NCBI GenBank assembly: GCA_029237695.1
Contig: CM055277.1
Location: forward strand, 44,984,242 to 45,048,241
DNA length: 64,000 nt
Reading direction: 5' to 3'
From: Conchocele bisecta
Taxonomy: Eukaryota; Mollusca; Bivalvia; Lucinida; Thyasiridae
Part shown: positions 56,285 to 64,000 of the stretch, piece after piece
Layout: the number at the start of each line of letters is the position of its first letter
How positions within the stretch are numbered: the first letter of the stretch is position 1
The notes under the pieces: model-generated
What the model saw: the letters and a program-made list of their open reading frames with translations, nothing else
Database searches by the model: none
Told to the model about the DNA's origin: nothing
Program-made: the position numbers and the translations under genes

Positions 56285-57455
56285 TTTGCTCACCTGAGCG
56301 AAGCTCATGTGAGCTATTGTTACCGCAATGTGTCCGTCGTCGTCCGTCCGTGAACATTTTCAAACGTCTTCTCCTCGGTAACCATTGGGCACATAGTCAC
56401 GAAACGTCATGGTCATGGTCCTTACGTAGGGGGATTGCAAAATTGTTAAAATGACGTCATTACGTAATCCAAGATGGCCGCCATCTAAAAATAACACAAA
56501 TTCTTGGAAACTCTTCTTCTCAAGAACCGCCAACCGGATTTCGACAAAACTTGGTAGGAATGATCAATGTACAATGCTCTTTCAAAGTTTTTGAAATGGT
56601 AATCCCGGGGTCAAAAATGGGCGTGGCCCGTGGGGTCAAATTGGGGTCAAATTTTATTTTTGACCGAATATGGTCATGTCATATATCAAATCGAAGGTAT
56701 CAAGGAGGCGATCACTCTGGTGCATTTTTTTGTCGAAATCGGATTGTTATGTCATCCAGGATGGTCGCCGAAATGTCAAAAGGTTCTTTTATTAGAGATT
56801 TCAAAATTCTTCTTCACACGAACCGCTTGGTCCATGGTGGCCAAACTTCACAGTTATGGTCCATGGGTGAAGCCTTTTCAGATTTGTTAAAACGGAGGTC
56901 GTCGCTAATCCAAGATGGCCGACGTCTAAAAATGCACAAATTCTTAAAAAATCTTCTCATTAACCGCCAGCCGAATTTCGACGAAACTTGGTAGGAATGA
57001 TCGATGTAGAATGCTCTTTCAAAGGTGTTAAAATGGTGACCCCGAGGTCAAAAATGGGCGTGGCCCGTGGGGTCAAATTTTATTTTTGACCGAATATGCT
57101 CATGTCATATATCAAATCGAAGGTATCGATGAGGCGATTGCTCTGGTACAATATTTTTCGGAATCGGATGATTATGTCATCCATGATGGCTGCCAAAAGG
57201 TCCATTTATTCGAGATTTTGAACGTTTTCTTCTCAGGAACCACATGGCCGATGCTGGCCAAACTTCATAGTAAGTTAAGATCCTTGGGTGAAGCATTTTC
57301 AGATTTGGTAAAATGAGAGTCATCACTTAATCCAAGATGACCGCCATCTAAAAATAGCACATTTATTTTAAAACACACATGAACTCCATGTCACATTCTC
57401 CTCTGGTGTTCATGGAGTGGGTGAGTGAATTAGGGCCATCATGGCCCTCTTGTTT
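56285..57455 (+). repeat. Bivalve-type dispersed repeat with internal tandem unit
   Basis: Opens with 'gctcacctgagcgaagctca' and 'gtgagctattg', then gtccgtccgtg, and ends with 'gggccatcatggccctcttg'. Two long units (about 56470-56900 and 56905-57320) share 'aatccaagatggccgccatc', 'aacttggtaggaatgatc', 'gggcgtggcccgtggggtca' and 'tatatcaaatcgaaggtat'. I know this opening and ending from many bivalve genomes. The 147-residue frame at 56551 lies wholly in the repeat and is not a gene. Confidence 0.8.
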
Positions 57456-57469
57456 AACATATTCGATCC

Positions 57470-58170
57470 TTGCAACATTGTATCATCAATAAAAATGCAG
57501 TATGCTATTTGGCTAAGCATGATATTAATAAATTCATATTCTTTAAGTTGAATTTTATATCCTATGATTTGCAAATTCCGATTTTGCTGAATATTTTGTA
57601 TTTCATTGTCCACACTTCATTCAAATATTTAGTACAGGTAATGACAACATGAGCATATGTTTCTTTTCCATTACAATATTTACAATTTGGAATATTTGAT
57701 ATGTTCGATGGAAACAGATTATCATGTGTTGCTAGGAGTTTGTGAATAGCTTTGTATTTAAATTGCTTGACGCGGTTGTCATTGTAATACATTGTTTAAT
57801 TCAATCTAAAATGATCTCCATCGTAGTGTGCTTTCTCTCAACATTTATGAAAATATGGCCTTGTGACATTTTCCTTTAATACTATATCATACATGTCTTT
57901 GCTTTCATGTTTTCCAAAGGCTTGTTATTTATGTGAATCATGGGTAGGCTAGTTTTAATTTTTGACTGTGTAATTATGCTGATTTCTGATATCCAGTTGT
58001 GTTTCTTTTTCAATCGTCAGAGTATACTTGTTACATATATTATCAATTCGTCCTGTATTAGAAGTTATATTGTTGACAAAAATCAAGCTGCGTCTATCCA
58101 ATGTTTAAAAACTAACGTCTCACCTTTATGTTTAATATATTTGTTACACCAAATGATATGCTTTGTGTAT
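57470..58170 (-). pseudogene. L1/Tx1-like LINE C-terminus with RT zinc-binding motif
   Basis: The minus frame 57562-57792 reads 'KAIHKLLATHDNLF', then 'NCKYCNGKETYAHVVITC': C-x2-C...H...C, the zf-RVT pattern that closes many LINE polyproteins. A one-base shift leads into 'GYKIQLKEYEFINIMLSQIA'. Upstream (to about 58170) short pieces in mixed frames look like the preceding region but are too decayed to quote with confidence. Confidence 0.65.
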
Positions 58171-58802
58171 ACATTTCACGCAATGTTGCTTTTCTTTTGC
58201 AACGCGCACCGCTGGTCGTGGAGTGCATGTTTGTGCCGCGCTGACGGCTGCTCAGCCATCGCTGTGCATGTGCCATGTGTTTATCATGATATACTGCATT
58301 AGTTTACTGTATATGCAGTAATAGGCTGTTGATATAAACTATGGGAATACATGGAGGTTCAGTTGAACACTACTGATCGATTACACATATTTTACGACGG
58401 TGTCTAGTCCATTATCATGAGTATGCCTATTTTAGACTATTCAGGTACAAACTTACATTATGGAACAAAGCGACAAAATAATAGTATTTGATGTCAATAT
58501 TGGGTATGTGCTAATGCTATAATAAACCATACAGGTTTAAAATAGTCTGCTTGCAAATAAGAGTAAATTACAAATGCAAACTACTTTTATTCGGCGGCCA
58601 TCTTGGATTCACGATACACAGAATCCAAGTGTACAGTAAGTTTATCAAAACAGTATTGTGGCTCAACATACAACTTTCTAGACTCCTAGTTAAATACACT
58701 TATGATATGGGACACAGACAGGGCAAAGATGGGATTTTTGGCGGCATATTGAATTTCTCGTTAAAAAATGGTACCTGTTCTAGACCTGACATCCACACCT
58801 AT
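58171..58802. other. No feature recognised
   Basis: 'gcggccatcttggattcacg' at about 58600 is a lone copy of the motif used in the element that follows. Confidence 0.4.
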
Positions 58803-61658
58803 TAGTGTATACTGTTATGTCGTTATGTTAGGGCTGTTTAATGTTTGCTACATTGTTTGAACCTTGTTTTTTTTTCATCTATAGACCACATACAACAAAA
58901 CGGGGTCGGTTCCATTTTTTTACATAAGCCATATGGCCGCCATCTTGAAATTCAAAATGGCCACCATTGACATTTATATTCGAGGTCAAAGTCATTATGT
59001 GTGGTGTTTTTGCAGCGGAGAACACATTATGATTGACAAGCTATATTGGCAGAATGAGTTCAATACATTTTGAGATACCAGCCATTTTGGTTTTCAAATA
59101 CAAAATTAGAAATCCAGTATTTATTATACATTTTTGAATGTCGTGGTAAGATTTTGTATTTTCCTTCTGGTTATACTCGTATTTCTTTGAACACAGTCAG
59201 AAGAGATTATTTCTAACTGGTATTGTGCTACGAATAATCTTTATCTTCAAAATGGCCACCGAAACTAAGTGTGTTATGTACATCGCCACATCAAAGAGTT
59301 GTTACACATTCTAGTATTTCGGTGGCTGTAGTTATGTTCTTTCAAATGATATTGTGATTGGAACGTGTGTGTCTGCTTGGAAATATATATATATACAATA
59401 TATATCAAAACTGAAGTTGGTTCCATTTTTTAAGAGCCGCATGGCCGCCATTTTGAATTTCAGAATGGCAACCATTGAAATTAATTCATATTTAACATCA
59501 ACTTTATATGTGGTGTTTTTAATTATTATTTATTATGGATAAGAAATATTGGCATAATTATTTCAGTATATATTAAAATGGCGGCCATATTATTTTTTAA
59601 ATGTACATGTGTACTTTGTACACTATGCTTACTGTAAGTCCCTTTCAACTGTCCAATGGCCATTTCGGATTTCATGCTGTGTTACCAGCAATTGCTTTTC
59701 ATTCCGTGTGGAAATGTTTGTGATATCAGAGTTTCTTTGGCATTTCAATTTCTTTCTTCAATTGAACATCTTCCTACCATTTTACCAGAACATAATATAT
59801 TGCGCTCGTTTAGGACATGTCTGAATGCCGAGATGGCCATTGTGCACGGCTTGCAACCTTTTGGACTCAAGAGGAGTCAGAATTATGTGTTTAGATCCTT
59901 TCAGTTTATCTCTGTAATCCCAAGCGCCACTTTCTTCTGTGGACATTGTGTTCTGAAATTAAGTTATCCCTTTAGACTCGTGTTTCTAGCAGAATCAATT
60001 GTGCATCTTACTCAGTCAAGTTTGCAATTTCTTGCAACACGTGATCACTGACAGGTAATTCGCGAATACTACATGTACCTGTGAATTCATACCCTTAACG
60101 AAGTTAGAATGTATGTATGTTACTGACTCGTGGGATAGCGTATCAGTAACTAGTATGTTTTTGCCAGAAACGTGTTTCATTGCCAGGCCATATTGCTTCA
60201 GCAGCAGGACAATATCATGTATTCTGTGACGACATGAATAGAGTATTTATTTAATGGATATGAGAGGCAAGTGATCTTACCTCACTTGAACAGTCAGTCC
60301 GTACACATACCGAAATTGTTTCCGCCCAAATAACATGCCTCAGTATTCATGTTCAATCAGAGCATATTAGTTTTCTGCGAGAATCAATGATTTGGAAGCA
60401 TTAGCCGTTGGCTTGCCTTTGTGGCACACCATAATGCAGTGTCTCTGGCTTTGTCAAGTCATAATATGACAATTTCAACAAGTGAAACACAATTTGGACC
60501 ATCAAGACACTGATCACTTTTATATTGACACAGGAGTTCTAATCTCTTACGACCATATGGTAATCGTAAATAATGATAATGACCATGAAACTAATAATGA
60601 TACTTCCTTTTGAACGTGGCCATTTTTCTACAGTTTCCTGCATACAATTCTGTATTATGCATAGAGTGTATTCAACCTCTCCAACAGTGTATTGGCAATA
60701 AATCTGACATTTTACTCACGTCGGCTACACATACTGAACATGAGCACATGGCGTTTTAATGCCGAAAAGTCATTTAATCACAAAAATACTGCCTTTTCGA
60801 CAGTTCTTCTACACTTTCCTGCATACAAGTTTCTTTAGGGTATATATTGTATGCAAGCAACTCATTTGACCGCATTTTGAATAATGTGATTGTGCCAGCA
60901 CTGCCTTTCATAAACATCAACAAGATGGAGACTTGAAATTGACTTTAGTCATATATAGTTTACTTTCTAAAAATCAGTCCAAATGGTTTGTGAATGATTA
61001 TATCAGAATGATATGCTTTTCACGGCAGCAATTTTGGAAATTAGAATAATAGGAACAACTCATGTTTGTTTTGATGATACAAAGAAGGTTTTGTTCCAAG
61101 AACGTTCCAAAACAGTCAACACAACCTATACTAAAGACAAGTACGTAATGAAGACATAAGAAAGATTGTTTACATAGAGGCCATTTTGGAAACAAAATGT
61201 CAGCCATACCAGTAATCAGAAAAAATGGAACCAACCCCATTGTATTATTTTAAGCATGTATATGGCATAGTCGAAAAAACAATAACCTTCTATCTGCATT
61301 ATAAATGTAGATATGAATATTACAATATATTGTATACGATTTCAGGGTGGCAGTTTTTAAATCCAAGACGGCTGCCATGGGGGTCGTTAAAAATGAAAAT
61401 AACACTGGTGTTGTTCTTTGTGGTCAAAATATGATTATCACCAAAAAAACAAATCAATCTTCTACCTGTATTAGAAGTGTATATATAAGGAATACAGCAT
61501 TACAGGGTGGCCATTTTGAAATCCAATATAGCGGCCAAAGGAATTGTCGAAAAAAATGGAACCAACCCCAGTTTTGTTCTCTGTGGTCTAAAGATGACAA
61601 CAAACATTGGTTACAAGAATGTAGAAAAAAATGCAAAACTACATAACAGTATACACTA
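58803..61658. mobile_element. 2.86-kb non-autonomous TIR element with TAGTG...CACTA ends
   Basis: Perfect 18-bp TIR tagtgtatactgttatgt (58803-58820) with its inverse at 61641-61658. Flanking TAT on both sides is a candidate 3-bp target duplication. Sub-terminal repeats: 'ggttccatttttt' at about 58917 and 59413, and its inverse 'aaaaaatggaacc' at about 61224 and 61552, each beside 'atggccgccat' or 'ggcagt' type motifs. None of the frames inside (for example 59656-60051) has a recognised domain. The end sequence and motif style resemble those of the 6.5-kb element. Confidence 0.7.
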
Positions 61659-61861
61659 TATCATGTCCCATATAGAGGTAACAGGGTTGCCTGCTAGGCA
61701 AGGCGTGTAGGGTTGACAACGTATACCCCACTATACCCTATTGTTTATCACGGGTTCTAATGGACCACAACACAGGCGATGATGATGATGATTGCTGTAT
61801 TCTTTAATATATATATAAAATATATATCAAGACATGTATAATAGCTATGTTTCGACTCTAC
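61659..61861. other. Short spacer before the minisatellite
   Basis: (gat)n at 61781-61792 and an AT-rich 'tatatat' palindrome at 61807-61828. No gene. Confidence 0.5.
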
Positions 61862-64000
61862 AAATACTAGCAGAGTATACTAGCAGTATGGACTAGCAGT
61901 GTGTATTAGAAAAATGGACTAGCAGTGTGGACTAGCAGAGTGGACTAGCACTGTGGAATAGCAATGTGGACTAGCAGAGTGGACTTCACACACCGAGCTG
62001 AATTATGAGATGTCCCGAGAACCAGCCCTCTATATGTACCTCCCATGAAGGGCTGTGAACGGACTAGCAGTGTGGACTAGCAGAGTGGAATAGCTTTGTG
62101 GACTAGCAATGTCGACTAGCAGAGTGGACTAGCAGTGTGTACTAGCAGAGTGGACTAACGGTGTGTACTAGCAGAGTGGACTAGCAGAGTGGACTAGCAG
62201 TGTGGACTAGAAATGGGGACTAGCATTGTGGACTAGCAGAGTAGACTAGCAGTGTGGACTATCAGCGTGGACTAACAGTGTGGACTAGCAATGTGGACTA
62301 GCATAGTTGACTAGCAGTAGTGGACTAGCAGTGTGGACTAACAGAGTGGGCTAGCATAGTGCAAAAGCAGAGTGTGTTAGCTGAGTGGACTACCATTGTG
62401 GACTAGCAATGTGGACTAGCAGAGTGAACTAGCAGTGTGGACTAGCAATGCGGACTAGCAGAGTGAATTAGCAGTGTGGAATAGCAATGAAGACTAGAAT
62501 AGTGGACTAGCAGTATGGACTATCAGAGTGGGCTAGCAGAGTGGTCTAACGGTGTGGACTAGCATAGTGGACTAGCAGAGTGGACTAGAAGTATGGACTA
62601 GCATAGTGAACTAGCAGTGTGGACTAGCAATGCGGACTAGAATATTGAACTAGCAGAATCGACTAGCATCATGGAATAGCCGAGTGGGCTAGCAGAGTGA
62701 ACTAACAGTGTGAACTAGCACAGTAGACTAATAGAATGGACTAGCAGTGTGGAATAGCAGAGTGGGCTAGCAGAGTGGATGTACATTGTGGACTAGTAGA
62801 GTAGGCCAGCAGAGTGGAATAGCAGTATGGACTAGCATAGTGGGCTAGCAGAGTGGACTATAAGTGTGGACTAGCAGTGTGGACTAGCAATGTTGATTGA
62901 CAGAGTGGACTAGTAGATTGTAGTAGCAGTGTGGAACTAGCAGTGAGGAACAAGCAGTGTGGACTAACAGTGTGGACTAGCAGTGTGGACTAGCATATTG
63001 GACTAGCAGAATGGACTAACAGATTGTACTAGCTGAGTGGACAAGCTTTTTGGACTAGCATTTTGGACTAGCAAAGTGGAGTAGCAGTGTGGACTAGCAG
63101 GGTGGACTAGAAATGTGACTAGCAGCGTGAACTAGCAGTATGGACTAGAAGTGTGACTAAAAGTGTGGACTAGCAAAGTATAGTAGCAGTGTGGACTAGA
63201 TGTGGACTAAAAGTGTAAACTAGAAATGTGGACTAGCACTGTGGACTAGTAGAGTGGAGTAGCAGAATGGACTAGCAAAGTGAACTAGCAGTGTGGACTA
63301 GATGTGGACTAAAAGTGTAAACTATAAATGTGGACTAGCACTGTGGACTAGTAGAGTGGAGTAGCAGAATTGACTAGCAAAGTGAACTAGCAGTGTGGAC
63401 TATCAGTGTGGACTAGCACTGTGGACTAGCAATGTGAACTAGAAGTGTGGACTAGCAATGTGGAGTAGCAGTGTGGACTAGCAGAGTGGACTAGCAGTGT
63501 GAATTAGAAGTGTGTACTAGCAGTGTGGACTAGCAATGTGGAGTAGCAGAGTGGACTAACATAGTGGAATAGAAGTGTGGACTAGAAGTGTGAACTAGCA
63601 ATGTGGACTCGCAATGTGGACTAGCAGTGTGAACTCGTAATGTGGACTAGCACTATGGACTAACAGTGTGGACGAGCAGTCTGGACTAGCAGTGTGGACT
63701 AGCAGAGTGAACTAGCAGTGTGAACTAGAAGTGTGGACGAGTAGTGTGGACTCGCAATAGGGGCTAGCAGAGTGGGCTAGCAGAGTGGACTAGCAGTGTA
63801 GACTAGCAGTGTAGACTGGCAGTGTAGACTAGCAGTGTGGACTAGCAGAGTGAACTAGCAGTGTGAACTAGAAGTGTGGACGAGTAGTGTGGACTCGCAA
63901 TAGGGGCTAGCAGAGTGGGCTAGCAGAGTGGACTAGCAGTGTAGACTAGCAGTGTAAACTAGCAGTGTGGACTAGCAGAGTGAACTAGCAGTGTGAACTA
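61862..64000 (+). repeat. 13-bp minisatellite, over 2.1 kb, continues past the window
   Basis: Unit gtggactagcagt/a and variants, about 160 copies. Higher-order structure: the block starting 'actagcagagtgaactagca' at 63698 repeats at 63841 (143 bp, 11 units) and 63971 (130 bp, 10 units). A block of about 102 bp starting at 63191 repeats at 63293. One non-repeat interruption lies at about 61984-62058. CTAG in nearly every unit puts stops in the frames, so it is non-coding. Confidence 0.95.

Noticed and set aside
56551..56994. 147-residue plus frame
   Set aside because: Lies in the tandem units of a dispersed repeat and contains no domain.
61862..64000. CRISPR-like array
   Set aside because: 13-bp contiguous tandem units without spacers, in a eukaryotic context: a minisatellite.

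Overview
The window looks like a piece of a repeat-rich metazoan genome, most likely a marine bivalve mollusc. The reasons are: low GC, no operons, intron-type signals, a tRNA-derived SINE with a conserved core, many non-LTR retrotransposon fragments, and repeat modules common in bivalve genomes (the 'ctcacctgagc...gtgagctattg' module ending in 'ggccctcttgttt', gtccgtccgtcc tracts, 'ggccgttaaacacca' LINE tails). I see no convincing host housekeeping gene. One assembly gap of 500 N lies at 3752-4251. Organism and family assignments come from recognition only; no database search was possible.

Layout. 1-16 kb: nested terminal-inverted-repeat (TIR) elements and MITEs, a SINE, an L1/Tx1-like RT fragment, an EN+RT LINE relic and a 177-bp tandem repeat. 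17-32 kb: a colinear but heavily indelled segmental duplication (about 16.96-25.85 kb against 26.8-32.0 kb) carrying several small repeat families. 34-43 kb: a 1.28-kb unit duplicated in tandem, whose first copy was hit by a complete 6.5-kb DNA transposon (34510-41008). The second copy preserves the empty site, so the element's ends and its 3-bp target duplication can be read directly. 44-49.7 kb: an RNase H-bearing LINE interrupted by a 4.7-kb element (44508-49206) with 470-bp terminal DIRECT repeats. That element carries a His-Me finger (His-Cys box) nuclease gene on + and a Mutator-like transposase on -. 50-61.7 kb: hairpin elements, MITEs, a TTAA-flanked element, a bivalve-type repeat, an L1-like fragment and a 2.86-kb TIR element. 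61.86 kb to the end: a 13-bp minisatellite with higher-order structure that runs off the window.

The two most interesting systems are transposons. (1) The 6.5-kb element encodes, on the minus strand, one long protein of roughly 1,500 residues. It has an N-terminal zinc-binding module, a long core with a possible DDE-type acidic triad, a domain with the full set of acidic motifs expected of an XRN/FEN-type 5' nuclease, and a C-terminal CXC cysteine-rich DNA-binding module. This copy is broken by one in-frame stop and four frameshifts. (2) The 4.7-kb element combines a homing-endonuclease-like His-Cys nuclease with a Mutator-like transposase between LTR-like direct repeats that hold the nuclease's predicted first exon. 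Both are good candidates for poorly described transposon architectures.
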